This document shows, piece after piece, positions 51,375 to 61,140 of a stretch of DNA of 64,000 nucleotides. The stretch comes from Cellulomonas soli (lineage in GTDB: Bacteria > Actinomycetota > Actinomycetes > Actinomycetales > Cellulomonadaceae): contig NZ_JACBZJ010000001.1 in NCBI RefSeq assembly GCF_013409305.1, forward strand, positions 496,001-560,000, given 5' to 3'. A program made the position numbers and the translations under genes. A model generated the notes under the pieces. It made no database searches and had not been told where the DNA came from. It worked only from the letters and a program-made list of their open reading frames with translations. Each line of letters opens with the position of its first letter. Within the stretch, counting starts at the first letter, position 1.

Positions 51375-52379
51375 ATGACCTGCGACGTCGGTGACGACAC
51401 TCCCGTGGTGACCGATGTCCAGTCCCTCCTGCGCGACCTTCGCTCCGGCACCGTGCCCTCGACCGCCCCGGTCGAGACCCTCGCCGTCCCGCTGCCCGTG
51501 ATCGACGCCGCGACGCCCATGCACGAGGTCGAGCCGCTGTTCGCCGACCCGACGTTCGCCCGGATCGGGGTCCTCGACCGCGGCGACCTGCACACCATCG
51601 GGCTCATCACCCGGTCGCAGTTCAACGCCGAGATGGCCGGTCGCCTCGGCTACGGCAGGGCCGTCCTCACCCGACGGCCCGCGCGCGCCGTCGCCGACTG
51701 GTCGCCGCTGGTCGTCGGCCCGACGACCTCCGTGGTCGAGGCGGCCCTGCTCGCCATGGCCAGGCCGCCCGAGTCCCGGTTCGAGGACGTCGTGATCAGC
51801 GCGGACGTCTGGTCGGCGACGGGGACCTCCGAGCTGGTGCACGCCCTGGCCGCAGCGCTCGCCGACCAGGGCATGCGCGACCGCACGACCGGCCTGGTCA
51901 ACCGTCACACGCTCGAGCACACGCTCACCTCGTGGGCCGCGGAGCTCCGGGGCACCCGTCGGCGCCTGGCCGTGACCCTCGTCGACGTCGCGTCGTTCGG
52001 CCTGCTCAACGCGATCCACGGCTTCCCGCACGGCGACCGCGTGCTGGCGACCATGGCACGGGCCCTCACGAGCGCCTACCCCACCAGCTGCGCGGTCGGA
52101 CGCCTCGGCGACGACGAGATCCTCGTCGCCGCGGTCCTGCCCGCGGTCCCGGACGACCGCGCCCGCGAGGTCACCGAGGAGCTTCGGCTGATCGCGCTCC
52201 AGACCCTCGCCGTCGTCCCGCCCGGGTTCGCCCCGCCGGAGTGGCCGAAGGTCCGAGCGGTGAGCACCGTCAGCCTGCAGGCCTGGGCCGACGTGCCGCT
52301 GCTGCTGCAAGAGCTGCACCGGGCGATGCGCTACGAGAAGACCCTCGCCCCACCGACGGGCCCGGCCGCGCTCAGCTGA
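51375..52379 (+). CDS. CBS-like plus degenerate GGDEF-domain protein
   Basis: A 334-residue protein. The first half resembles paired CBS-like modules (FARIGVLDRGDLHTIGLITRS). The GGDEF domain starts near residue 166 with RDRTTGLVNRHTLEHTL, and the active-site loop at residue 243 reads RLGDDEI instead of RxGGDEF. Such a change normally removes diguanylate cyclase activity, so it may be a nucleotide sensor or pseudoenzyme. No ribosome site is evident; a GTG at 51408 is another possible start. It begins 30 bases after the membrane-protein gene. Confidence 0.8.
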   Translation: MTCDVGDDTPVVTDVQSLLRDLRSGTVPSTAPVETLAVPLPVIDAATPMHEVEPLFADPTFARIGVLDRGDLHTIGLITRSQFNAEMAGRLGYGRAVLTRRPARAVADWSPLVVGPTTSVVEAALLAMARPPESRFEDVVISADVWSATGTSELVHALAAALADQGMRDRTTGLVNRHTLEHTLTSWAAELRGTRRRLAVTLVDVASFGLLNAIHGFPHGDRVLATMARALTSAYPTSCAVGRLGDDEILVAAVLPAVPDDRAREVTEELRLIALQTLAVVPPGFAPPEWPKVRAVSTVSLQAWADVPLLLQELHRAMRYEKTLAPPTGPAALS

Positions 52380-52417
52380 CCGGGCGCCCGACGGCGGCTT
52401 GCGAGCGCCTCACTCGT

Positions 52418-53188
52418 TCAGCCGCGAGCGATGCGGAGGACCATCTCGCACCCAGCGGCCGAGCCCAGCAGCGAGACATCCCCGTCAGCACTGAGGTGCC
52501 GGAGAGTCCGCGCGATCCCGGGCGTGTCCAGCGCGGTCGCCTCCGTGCGCACCAGAACCTCCCGGCCGCGACCGCCCGGAAGCCCCCGCCGCGCACGGCC
52601 CGACACGATGACGGCGGCAGGCTCTCGCGCGAGCAGCAGGACAAGACCGGTCGGCCCGCCCGGTTCGGTCACCGCCGCCACGTCACCCCACGCCACCCCG
52701 TGGCTCTGCCGGTGGTCACGGACGGTCACCGCAGCGGAGGTCAGCCACACCCCCGCCCGCCGCTCGTGCAACGCCCGCCGTGCGCCTGCGACGAGGAACC
52801 CGACCCCGACCGTCCCGACCACAAGAGCCAGACCGGCCGACATCGCGCTGCCGGCACCGATCACGGCGCCAGCCAGGAGAAGCGCACCGGGCCAGGCCGT
52901 CAGACCCGCCGTCAGCAGCCCTCGGGCCGGATGTTCCCGCAGCACCGTCGCACGCGTCCCGTCGAGCGTGCCGAGCGCGATCGCCCCACGCGGCCCGTCC
53001 CCGCGCTCCTGCCGGTCCCTCACCGCTCGGCCCGCGAGCAGCAGAGCGCCGACACCGATGACCCACAGCCCGAGCACGACGACGGACAGCGTCGCGTGAC
53101 CGATCACCACGAGGAACGCCCCGAAGGCCACGACGGCAATGAGTACGGGCAGCTCCCGTCGGCGCGCGGCACGCAGCCACGGATCCAT
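52418..53188 (-). CDS. Hypothetical membrane protein
   Basis: A 256-residue protein with four helices in two pairs (about residues 15-55 and 90-135), then a soluble C-terminal part with AVTVRDHRQSHGVAWGDVAAV, a pattern like a small PH-type beta domain. GGAGG at five bases before the ATG at 53188 is much better than the site of an alternative ATG at 53248. No family is recognised with confidence. Confidence 0.75.
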   Translation of the reverse strand: MDPWLRAARRRELPVLIAVVAFGAFLVVIGHATLSVVVLGLWVIGVGALLLAGRAVRDRQERGDGPRGAIALGTLDGTRATVLREHPARGLLTAGLTAWPGALLLAGAVIGAGSAMSAGLALVVGTVGVGFLVAGARRALHERRAGVWLTSAAVTVRDHRQSHGVAWGDVAAVTEPGGPTGLVLLLAREPAAVIVSGRARRGLPGGRGREVLVRTEATALDTPGIARTLRHLSADGDVSLLGSAAGCEMVLRIARG

Positions 53189-53453
53189 GTCGGCCTCCGA
53201 TCCGTTGCGGCCGGCGCCGGAGGGGGTCAGGGGCGGGCGGCCGCTCATCCGAAGATCGACTCCCAGACGCCGAGGAGCGTAGCAACCGCGACTCGCGTGC
53301 CCCGTAGCTCGCCGATCGCCCGGCGCCCCGACCGCCGACGGGCCCGGCCGGGCCCAGATGCCTGTGGGACGGCCCACCTACGATGGCGGCCGTGCGCCGG
53401 ATCGGACGTGTCGAGTGGTCGTGTGCGCTCACCTTCTACCCGGGGAGTCGAGC

Positions 53454-53948
53454 GTGGCGATCACCTTTCGCGCACTGACCGACCACGAGCCCGGGATCAT
53501 CGTCCGGCTGCTCTCGGACGCCTACGCGTTCGACCCTCGCTACCAGGAGCTGCACGGCGCCTCCTGGCAGGACAGCGACGACTTCTTCTTCGCCCACCCG
53601 CAGATCGCGGACGCGTGCTGCTTCGTCACCGCGGACGGCGACGAGCCGATCGGGGTGGTGATGTGGGACCCGCGCCAGCTGCCGGAGTCGGTCGAGATCG
53701 GGCACAACGGCATCGTCGCGACGCGCAAGGGATCCGGGTACGGCCGGCTGCAGCTCCTGGAGGCGCTCGCCCGCATCAGGAGCCTGGGGGCCCGACGGAT
53801 CGTCGTCACCACGGACGACGGGCTCGTCCCGGCGCAGCGGATGTACGAGAGCGCCGGGTTCGTCCGCGCACGGGTCCGCCGGAACGACGACCCGGCGGAC
53901 TTCGTCGACGAGCACCTCGACTACGTCTTGGACGTCGCGCAGCGCTGA
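53454..53948 (+). CDS. GNAT-family N-acetyltransferase
   Basis: A 164-residue GNAT enzyme. Acetyl-CoA is bound by the VEIGHNGIVATRKGSGYGRLQLL region, and VPAQRMYESAGFVRARVR is the usual last block. GGGGAG precedes the GTG at 53454. A -10-like TACGAT at 53379-53384 indicates a leader of about 60 bases. The acceptor is unknown. Confidence 0.88.
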   Translation: MAITFRALTDHEPGIIVRLLSDAYAFDPRYQELHGASWQDSDDFFFAHPQIADACCFVTADGDEPIGVVMWDPRQLPESVEIGHNGIVATRKGSGYGRLQLLEALARIRSLGARRIVVTTDDGLVPAQRMYESAGFVRARVRRNDDPADFVDEHLDYVLDVAQR

Positions 53949-53978
53949 CGCCCAGGCGGGAAGGGGTCCGGTGCACCG

Positions 53979-54500
53979 TCACCGACTGCGGGTGAAGCCC
54001 CGCTCGTGCCAGTAGGCGGCCTGGGCCGAGGTGCGCCGGATGATCGAGTCGGCGGCCGGTGCTTCGGGCCACAGCATCAGCTCGTAGTGGTCGGGGGCGG
54101 GGTGCTCGTCGTCGGCGACGTCCTGGGCGTGGCCGGCATCCATGCCTGACGCGCACCATCTGACGCGGTAGGAGTCGGCGGGCAGGTCGAAGCGCACCGC
54201 AGGGTCGTCAGCCCAGCCGGACAGGGCAGCGTGCCGCGTGGCCGGTCTCAGGTTCACCTCGACGACCTCGTCCCACTCGCCCAGCCCTGACGGGGCGGTG
54301 TCGAGCACGCTGACGCGAACGGGGACCTGGCCGGTGTGGGTCCCGGTGATCAGGAACAGGCCACCGGCCACGGCCGCGCCACACAGCCCGTTGACCTGAC
54401 TGACGAACGCCTCGTCCGGCGACGGCGTCCCGACCAGATCGGTCGTGACCGTCAGCTGCGCGTAGGACGTCCACACCACGCCGTCGAACACCACACCCAT
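53979..54500 (-). CDS. Hypothetical protein
   Basis: A 173-residue protein without signal peptide or membrane helix. GAGGAGGG precedes the ATG at 54500. It contains VPVRVSVLDTAPSGLGEWDEVVEVNL followed by SYRVRWCASGMD (landmarks GEWDEVVEVNL and SYRVRWCASGMD), a beta-rich pattern I associate with uncharacterised actinobacterial proteins resembling the nuclease-inhibitor ComJ fold; that link is weak. It is divergent from the giant surface protein. Confidence 0.7.
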   Translation of the reverse strand: MGVVFDGVVWTSYAQLTVTTDLVGTPSPDEAFVSQVNGLCGAAVAGGLFLITGTHTGQVPVRVSVLDTAPSGLGEWDEVVEVNLRPATRHAALSGWADDPAVRFDLPADSYRVRWCASGMDAGHAQDVADDEHPAPDHYELMLWPEAPAADSIIRRTSAQAAYWHERGFTRSR

Positions 54501-54733
54501 GTCGGCCCTCCTCGCCCACCCGCGCTCCACACCCGAGACCACCGAGCGGCGTCACGCCCATGATGCACTCCTGAACTGGGCGAACACCTTTGTCACGGCT
54601 CGGGCGTGGATGTCGATCAGATCGGCCCCGGGGCCGTTACAGTGCGACTCCCGGCGACCTGTGGCCTCTGTCGCGCGCTCGGCCTCACCTACGCGCTGAC
54701 GCCCGGTCCCCGACCTCAAGAGGATGTGATGCG

Positions 54734-57700
54734 GTGCGCCGCTCCGCTCGGAACGCTCTCGTCTCGGCCGCCTCGCTCGGTCTCCTGGCGCCGACGCTGC
54801 TGTGGGCGACCCCGGTCGCCTCCGCGCTCGAGTCCGAGACCACGACCTTCACCACGACGGGTGTCGCCTCCTACACGGTCCCGGCCGGGGTCAGCGTGCT
54901 CACGATCGAGGCGTGGGGGGCCGAGGGGACGAAGGGCCCCCGAGAGTCGAACCCGAGCCCGGGCAAGGGCGGCGGCATCCGGTCCACCGTCACGGTGACA
55001 CCGGGGCAGGTGCTCCAGGTGATGGTGGGCGCGGCGGGCGGCGGCGGCGTCGGCGGCGTGGCGTGGGCGAGCGGCGGCAACGGTGGTGGAGCATCCGGCG
55101 TCCGGGCCGGGAGCTGCGCCGCCGCTCTGGCCTGCGACCCGTCGGCCGACCTGGTCATCGCGGGTGGCGGCGGCGGGGCCGGTCCCGTCAGCAACCTCAC
55201 CACCTACGACGGCCCGTGTGGCGGGGACGGCGGCGCGAACCCGGACGGCTCAGGAGCGCGGGGGTGCTCATCCGACTCCACGGACCCGACCGCGGGTGGC
55301 GCCGGCGGAACTGCGACGGCAGGCGGGGCAGGCGGCACGAAGCTCCACTTCGACGGCGCCCCCGGCACTGCCGGGCACGGTGGCGACGGCGAGGACCTGA
55401 GCGGCGGCGGCGGTGGCGGTGGCGGCGACGGCCACTACGGGGGCGGCGCCGGCGTCTCCTCCCGGGCGGACACCCCCACGGACGGCGGCGGAGGCGGCGG
55501 TTCCAGCTGGGCCGTTCCGGCCGCGATCTCGACCGAGTTCCTCGGGGCGAGCCGTACCGGGGACGGAAGCGTCACGATCACCACCCTGGCAGGGGTGGCC
55601 GTGAGCTCGACGACCGTCACGGCCTCGGCCAACCCGATCCGCGCGGGCGACGAGGTCAAGTACGTCGCGACCGTCTCCCCGGGCGATGTCGGCGGAACGC
55701 TGACCTTCACGGCCGACGGCACCGACATCCCGAGCTGCATCGACATGGCCGTCTCCAACGGCATCGCCGAGTGCTGGAACTCCCGGGTGCTGCGCACGAC
55801 GGGCACGCACACCATCAGCGCCCGGTACTCCGGCAGCGACGGCGCCCTGCCGAGCACCGCACCCGGGCTCGTGATGACGGTGCAGCCTGCGACCACCAGC
55901 ACCACGCTCGAGGCCGACGAGGTGAGCGTCGGCGCCGGCACGCCTGTCACCTACACCGCGACGGTCACGCCCCCACCCGTGGGCGGCACGGTGCGGTTCC
56001 GGAGCACCGGACAGGCCATCAGCGGCTGCGACGCCGTGGTGCCGGACCCGACCACCGGCGTGGCCGTGTGCACCTTCGTCTACCGGACCACCGGTGGGTG
56101 GCTCGTGTACGCGGACTTCTCGGGGACGTCCTCGTACTCGGCGAGCAGCTCCTCGGAGGTCTCACAAGCCGTCAACCCGACGCAGACGACGACCGTCGTC
56201 ACCTCGGGCGGCAACCCGAGCGGCATCGACCAGACGGTCACGTACACCGCGTCGGTCTCGCCGGCGCCGACCAGCGGCACCGTGGCGTTCACGCACGACG
56301 GGGCCGCCGTTGCCGGGTGTGCCGCCGTCGCGGTGAACGCATCCGGCCAGGCCTCCTGCACGCGCACCTACGCCATCGGCGGCAGCCACACGGTGAGCGC
56401 CACGTTCGCCGGCATCCCGGACTACGCAGCGAGCACCTCGGACGCCTTCACGCAGACCGTCTCCGCGAGCATCGCGCTGAGCTCCGACACCGGATCGGCC
56501 CCGCTCGGGTTCGGCGTGCGGCTGACCGCGACCCTCTCGCCCGCGCCCGCGGGCAGCACCGTGACGTTCTTCGACGGCGGCTCGCCCGTCACCGGGTGCA
56601 CCCGACTGCCCGTCGACTCCGGCAGCGGCCGCGCCACGTGCCTGACCGGCTTCACGACGACCGGCGCCCACCCGATCGCGGTCGACCACTACAACGCGGG
56701 CGGGACCCTCCTCGGTCGCTCCGGCGCGTTCTCCCAGGACGTGACGCTCGCGACCGCCGACTACACCACGACCGGCGCTGACTCCGCGTTCGTCGTGCCG
56801 GCCACCTGGTCCGACATCCGGATCGAGGCCTGGGCCGCGGCCGGCGCGCGCGCACACCGCGAGGACACCACCTCGCCCGGCCAGGGCGGTCGGGTCGTCG
56901 CCACGGTGGCCGTCACACCCGGCCAGGTGCTCCAGGTGTCCGTCGGAGCCGTCGGCGGCGGCGGCGCGGGCGGCACGGGCGAGGTGCCGTTCGGGCCGGC
57001 CGGCAACGGCGGCGGTGCGTCCGGCGTCCGGTTCGGCCCGTGCGCCGCGACCCTCTCCTGCGACGTCGGCTCGACCCTTGTCGTCGCCGGCGGTGGCGGT
57101 GGATCCGGGAGCTGGAACGGCAGCTTCGTCGGCGAGAACAGCTGGATCCCGTGCGGCGGCAACGGAGGCATCGGCTCGGACGGGTCCGGCGGTTCCGGTT
57201 GCAGCACGGACTCGAACACCGCCACCGGTGGTGCGGGCGCCACGGCCACCGCCGGCGGCGCGGGCGGCACCAAGACCGAGTTCCAGGGCTTCACCGGCAG
57301 CACGGGCACGGCGGGGCACGGCGGTGCCGGAGCGGTCGCCTCGCCGACCAGCATGGGCGGCGGGGGCGGGGGCGACGGCTGGTTCGGCGGGGGCGGCGGC
57401 GCCGGCGGAGCCGCGTACTCCCAGTCCCGCGGCGGAGGTGGCGGCGGTTCGAGCTGGGTGTCGCCGACCGTGACGTCCTCGGCATTCCTCGGCTCCCCCT
57501 CCACCGGCGCCGGATCGGTCACCATCACGCACGCCGCGACGCGCATCCTGCTGACCTCGACCTCGGAGGGCAACCTGCCCTTCGGCGTCGAGCGCACCCT
57601 CACCGCCCGTCTGGTCGACAGCGGCGGCGCCACCGTCGACTCCGGCCCGGACTCGGTCCTCCCCGTGACGTTCTCCCGCGCCGCGGGCGCTGGCTCGGTG

Positions 57701-60142
57701 ACCGGCCTCACGACGGTCTCGGCTGTCGCGGGAGTCGCCACGATCCAGGTCACGGGCGCTGACCTCGGTGCGCTCGACGTCGCGGCGTCAGCAGGCGGCT
57801 TCACCTCGGCGCCCTGGTCCCTCCTCGTCGCCCGGGTCGCCCAGGTCGTGACCTTCGACGCACCACCGTCGCCCGCCGCCTACGGCACCGGGTTCCTCGT
57901 GGCGCCGACGGTCGACTCGGGTCTCGCGCCGTCGCTCCAGGCGTCGGGCGGGTGCACGAGCGAGGTCACCACCGGGGGATGGACGGTCACGATGACGAGC
58001 GGGACGGTCGCCTGCACACTCGTCGCGAGCCAGGCGGGTGACGCCCAGCGGGAGCCGGCGCCCTCGGTCACGCGCGTCGTCTCGGCCGCCAAGCAGGCGC
58101 AGGCGCCCCTCGCCCTCGCCGCGACGAGCACCGGCACCTACGGCGAGGCGTACCCCGTGGTCGGGTCCGGCGGGAGCGGTACGGGGAGCCTCTCCCTCGA
58201 CCTCACCGGCGCGGCCTGCACCCTCACGGACAACGCCGCATCGTCGGCGGTGCTCACCGCCGTCGGCGTCGGGACCTGCACCACGACCCTCACGCGGGCG
58301 GGCGACGCGAACTACGACGCGGCGCAGTCGACGCGTGTGACGGAGATCGGCGCACGGCCGCTCACCGTGACCGCGAACGCCGCGACGAAGGTGTACGGCA
58401 CGGCCGACCCGGCGGTCACGGCGACCCTGAGCGGTTTCGCCTTCGCCGAGACGACCGCCGACGCGGGCGTGTCCGGAGTGGCCGACTGCGCGCGCGCCGC
58501 GGGCGAGGACGTCGCGAGCTACGTGATCACCTGTGCCGCGGGCACGCTGACCGCGGACCACTACTCCCTCGTGGCCGGTCCGACCGCAGCCTTCACGATC
58601 ACACCCGCCGACCTGACGATCACGGCCTCGAGCGAGGTGCTCGTCTACGGCGAGCCCGTCTCCTCCGTCGCACCGCGGTACACGGGTCTCGCCAACGGCG
58701 ACCTGGAACCGTCCACGAGGCCCGCGTGCTCGACGACGGCCATGACGCTCTCGTCGGTCGACACGTACCCGACCGCCTGCACGGGTGCCGGGGACCCCAA
58801 CTACTCGATCACCGAGCTCCCGGGGACCGTCACGGTCACGCCCGCGCCGCTCCTGGTGACCGCGTCGGACGGGACCTCGGTCTACGGCGACCCTGCGCCG
58901 GTCATCCAGCCGAGGTACACGGGTCTCCTGGGGGCCGACGACGCGAGCACCGCGCTGTCCGTCGCGCCGACCTGCGCCTCGCTCACCGACCGGCGCAGCG
59001 TCGTCGGGACCTACGCCTCGACCTGCTCGTCCGCGGTGTCGCACAACTACGCGCTGACCTACGCGGACGGCGTGGTCGAGGTCACCAGGGCCGATCTCGT
59101 CGTCACCGCCGCCGACGCCACCGCGGTCTACGGCGACGGCCCGCCCGCGGTGCATCCGCTCTACGCGGGGCTGGTCAACGGCGAGGTCGACGTCGACGAC
59201 GGGCCTGTCTGCCGATCGAGCTCGACACCCACGACGGGCGCCGGTACGTACGTCGGCGCCGCGACCTGCGCCGATGCCGTCGACCCCAACTACACGATCC
59301 GCTACCTGCCGGGCGACGTCACGGTCACGGCGGCACGGCTGCTCATCACGGCCTCGGACGGCACGGCCGCCTACGGTGCGGCAGCCCCGGTGACCACTCC
59401 CTCGTACGTCGGGCTCGTGAACGGCGAGACGGCGGCCGACGCACTCAGCACCGTGCCCTCGTGCACGCCCGGAACCTCGGACCGCAGCCCCGTCGGCCGC
59501 TACGCGTCGTCCTGCGCGGCGGCCGTCGGCGCGAACTACGCGATCAGCTACGCGGCCGGCGCTGTCGTGATCACCCGAGCCCCCCTGGTCGTCACGGTCG
59601 GTGACGCCTCCCGGCTCGTCGGTCAGCCGGACCCGGCATTCGGGTACACGGTGGCCGGGCTCGTCGACGGCGACACCGTGGCGGCGCTCACGGGATCGCC
59701 GTCCTACTCCACCCCTGCCACGCCCACGAGCGCGGTGGGTACCTATCCAGTCAAGGTGTCCGGGTTGGCAGCCGCCAACTACGCGATCGCCTTCCAGCCG
59801 GGGTCCCTCACGATCACCCGCGCACCCGTCGAGCCGAGCCCTCGCGCGTCGAGCGCACCGGACGCCGCGACGGCGACCGTCGAGCGTGACCAGGACGCGG
59901 GTGGTGAGGGAGCCCTCGGCACATCGGGCGGCACCGACGCGGGGTCCGCGTCCGAGGCGACTCCGCCCGCGGTCGAGAGCGACGCCCCCGCCCCTGCTGC
60001 GAACGGCGGCGGGGACCGCACCGCGGCGAGCAGCGGGGCGTCGGCGACGGGCGCTCCGTGGCCGCTCGTCCTCGCGGGCCTCGCCCTCTTGGTGGTGGCC
60101 GCCGGGGCCGCGACCGCCGCCGTACGCCGACACCGCGGCTGA
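54734..60142 (+). CDS. Giant secreted surface protein with Gly-rich, Ig-like and MBG repeats
   Basis: An 1,802-residue exported protein. A signal peptide ends near ATPVASALES. Two glycine-rich domains (about residues 36-285 and 673-936) share SYTVPAG/AFVVPAT, IEAWGA/IEAWAA, VTPGQVLQV and GGNGGGASGVR-type blocks. Between them are four Ig-like repeats (285-670) with one conserved Cys pair each. After 937 come another Ig-like domain and then six MBG-like repeats of about 80 residues, starting near 1207, 1294, 1373, 1454, 1535 and 1617, each with a VYGDPAP-like motif. A disordered Ala/Glu/Ser segment leads to a final membrane helix and RRHRG. There is no LPXTG motif; ASATG sits where it should be. 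The GTG at 54734 has GAGGA upstream. An adhesin role is inferred. Confidence 0.85.
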   Translation: MRRSARNALVSAASLGLLAPTLLWATPVASALESETTTFTTTGVASYTVPAGVSVLTIEAWGAEGTKGPRESNPSPGKGGGIRSTVTVTPGQVLQVMVGAAGGGGVGGVAWASGGNGGGASGVRAGSCAAALACDPSADLVIAGGGGGAGPVSNLTTYDGPCGGDGGANPDGSGARGCSSDSTDPTAGGAGGTATAGGAGGTKLHFDGAPGTAGHGGDGEDLSGGGGGGGGDGHYGGGAGVSSRADTPTDGGGGGGSSWAVPAAISTEFLGASRTGDGSVTITTLAGVAVSSTTVTASANPIRAGDEVKYVATVSPGDVGGTLTFTADGTDIPSCIDMAVSNGIAECWNSRVLRTTGTHTISARYSGSDGALPSTAPGLVMTVQPATTSTTLEADEVSVGAGTPVTYTATVTPPPVGGTVRFRSTGQAISGCDAVVPDPTTGVAVCTFVYRTTGGWLVYADFSGTSSYSASSSSEVSQAVNPTQTTTVVTSGGNPSGIDQTVTYTASVSPAPTSGTVAFTHDGAAVAGCAAVAVNASGQASCTRTYAIGGSHTVSATFAGIPDYAASTSDAFTQTVSASIALSSDTGSAPLGFGVRLTATLSPAPAGSTVTFFDGGSPVTGCTRLPVDSGSGRATCLTGFTTTGAHPIAVDHYNAGGTLLGRSGAFSQDVTLATADYTTTGADSAFVVPATWSDIRIEAWAAAGARAHREDTTSPGQGGRVVATVAVTPGQVLQVSVGAVGGGGAGGTGEVPFGPAGNGGGASGVRFGPCAATLSCDVGSTLVVAGGGGGSGSWNGSFVGENSWIPCGGNGGIGSDGSGGSGCSTDSNTATGGAGATATAGGAGGTKTEFQGFTGSTGTAGHGGAGAVASPTSMGGGGGGDGWFGGGGGAGGAAYSQSRGGGGGGSSWVSPTVTSSAFLGSPSTGAGSVTITHAATRILLTSTSEGNLPFGVERTLTARLVDSGGATVDSGPDSVLPVTFSRAAGAGSVTGLTTVSAVAGVATIQVTGADLGALDVAASAGGFTSAPWSLLVARVAQVVTFDAPPSPAAYGTGFLVAPTVDSGLAPSLQASGGCTSEVTTGGWTVTMTSGTVACTLVASQAGDAQREPAPSVTRVVSAAKQAQAPLALAATSTGTYGEAYPVVGSGGSGTGSLSLDLTGAACTLTDNAASSAVLTAVGVGTCTTTLTRAGDANYDAAQSTRVTEIGARPLTVTANAATKVYGTADPAVTATLSGFAFAETTADAGVSGVADCARAAGEDVASYVITCAAGTLTADHYSLVAGPTAAFTITPADLTITASSEVLVYGEPVSSVAPRYTGLANGDLEPSTRPACSTTAMTLSSVDTYPTACTGAGDPNYSITELPGTVTVTPAPLLVTASDGTSVYGDPAPVIQPRYTGLLGADDASTALSVAPTCASLTDRRSVVGTYASTCSSAVSHNYALTYADGVVEVTRADLVVTAADATAVYGDGPPAVHPLYAGLVNGEVDVDDGPVCRSSSTPTTGAGTYVGAATCADAVDPNYTIRYLPGDVTVTAARLLITASDGTAAYGAAAPVTTPSYVGLVNGETAADALSTVPSCTPGTSDRSPVGRYASSCAAAVGANYAISYAAGAVVITRAPLVVTVGDASRLVGQPDPAFGYTVAGLVDGDTVAALTGSPSYSTPATPTSAVGTYPVKVSGLAAANYAIAFQPGSLTITRAPVEPSPRASSAPDAATATVERDQDAGGEGALGTSGGTDAGSASEATPPAVESDAPAPAANGGGDRTAASSGASATGAPWPLVLAGLALLVVAAGAATAAVRRHRG

Positions 60143-60309
60143 CCCAGGCTGCTCCGACAAGGGCAGACCGGGGAGGGCGCCCGAGACTCCGGAGCTCCGC
60201 GATCGTCCGCCCGCATCCGCCTCTGGTCGTGGACGAGGTCTACCCACATCGACGACACGGGCCCCTTCTGCCGACATGGAGAGCATCGACAGGCGAACTC
60301 GTCCGCCCC
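60143..60309. other. Junction region without a gene
   Basis: No supported gene. It marks the change from the surface-protein locus to mobile-element debris. Confidence 0.4.
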
Positions 60310-60443
60310 CGGCTGTCCAACGACGAGCGCACCGCGGCCTTCACCACCTGGCTCGCCGAGTACAGCACTCAGCGCTACCACGACGCCGTCGGCGCCGCCC
60401 TGATCACCCGACCGTCACCAACGCCATGGCCGAGTACAACTAG
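60310..60443 (+). pseudogene. Remnant of an IS481-type transposase C-terminus
   Basis: From 60313 the frame reads LSNDERTAAFTTWLAEYSTQ and RYHDAVGAALITRPSPT, matching the end of IS481-type integrase-core transposases (usually YNTQRxHSALGG and PPITRLSPT). The true end, VTNAMAEYN followed by TAG at 60441-60443, lies in another frame, so a frameshift has occurred. Nothing of the catalytic core remains. Confidence 0.6.
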
Positions 60444-60769
60444 GGAGCAGGATGGGTCACCCAGTACCAGCCCCCCACCCATACCGCCAGGCCGAGGACC
60501 ACTCCCACAGCGATGCGGACTGGTGTGCGCGCGGTCCACCGGATGAGCCAGAACGGGGCCGAGACCATCGCCCCGGCAAGGAGTGTCGCGAGCCCCACGA
60601 CGAGCGGGGAGCCACGGTCACCCCATCGGCAGGCCGTGATCCCGCACCACTCGAAGCTTGCGAAGGCAAGGGCCGCGAGTGCTCCAGCCACGCTGAGCGG
60701 GACGGCCCAGAGCAGGTGGAGAGGACGGGTTCGCCTCGGTGGCTCGTACCCCTGGTAGGGGGTGCTCAC
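60440..60769 (-). CDS. Small membrane protein (possibly fragmentary locus)
   Basis: A 109-residue protein starting STPYQGYEPPRR, with three or four hydrophobic helices and the end VGGWYWVTHPAP. The GTG at 60769 overlaps the TGA (60766-60768) of an upstream open frame in the GTGA manner, suggesting former translational coupling. No ribosome site is seen. Upstream parts of the unit appear to be lost. Confidence 0.5.
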   Translation of the reverse strand: MSTPYQGYEPPRRTRPLHLLWAVPLSVAGALAALAFASFEWCGITACRWGDRGSPLVVGLATLLAGAMVSAPFWLIRWTARTPVRIAVGVVLGLAVWVGGWYWVTHPAP

Positions 60770-61017
60770 GATGTGCGCCCGGCAACGGTGACCCTCCCGG
60801 ACGTGCTCACGGTGCCTCCGTGCAGCCAGCCGGCGATCGTGCTGGGGCCGTTGACAGTGATCGTTCCGGGTGTGTGCACCTCGAGCGTGGCTCCGTTCGA
60901 GGTGGTCGTCGCACCGGAGAAACGTACTGCTCCGGCTGCTGCGGAGCCCGTGAGCGCCGGGCTTCGCGGTGAGTCCAGCTGACCAACTCGGGGCGTCGTC
61001 CGCCGCCGCGAGGGTGT
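60766..61017 (-). pseudogene. C-terminal fragment of an unidentified repetitive beta protein
   Basis: Reading leftward from 61017 the frame is open for 83 codons without a usable start and ends at 60766. The last 50 residues, SGATTTSNGATLEVHTPGTI then TVNGPSTIAGWLHGGTVSTS, look like a genuine beta-strand repeat protein, as at the ends of phage spike or Vgr-like proteins. A stop cuts off any upstream part. The identification is weak. Confidence 0.35.
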
Positions 61018-61140
61018 TCAGCCACGACGTCCACGTGACCTGTTCTGCTGCCGTGACTGCCACCGGCTGCTGCGGGGCGGATACCTCCGGGGCAGCGACC
61101 GCGGCCGCCTCCTCGACGGTTCCGCCGGCGACCGGCCGAC

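Noticed and set aside
53189..53248. Earlier start (ATG 53248) for the minus-strand membrane protein
   Set aside because: GGAGG with ideal spacing lies before ATG 53188; the upstream start has only a distant GGAG and adds a non-conserved tail.
60020..60142. LPXTG-type cell-wall sorting signal in the giant surface protein
   Set aside because: A terminal hydrophobic helix and basic tail are present, but the pentapeptide is ASATG, not LPXTG or LAXTG, so a standard sortase signal cannot be claimed.
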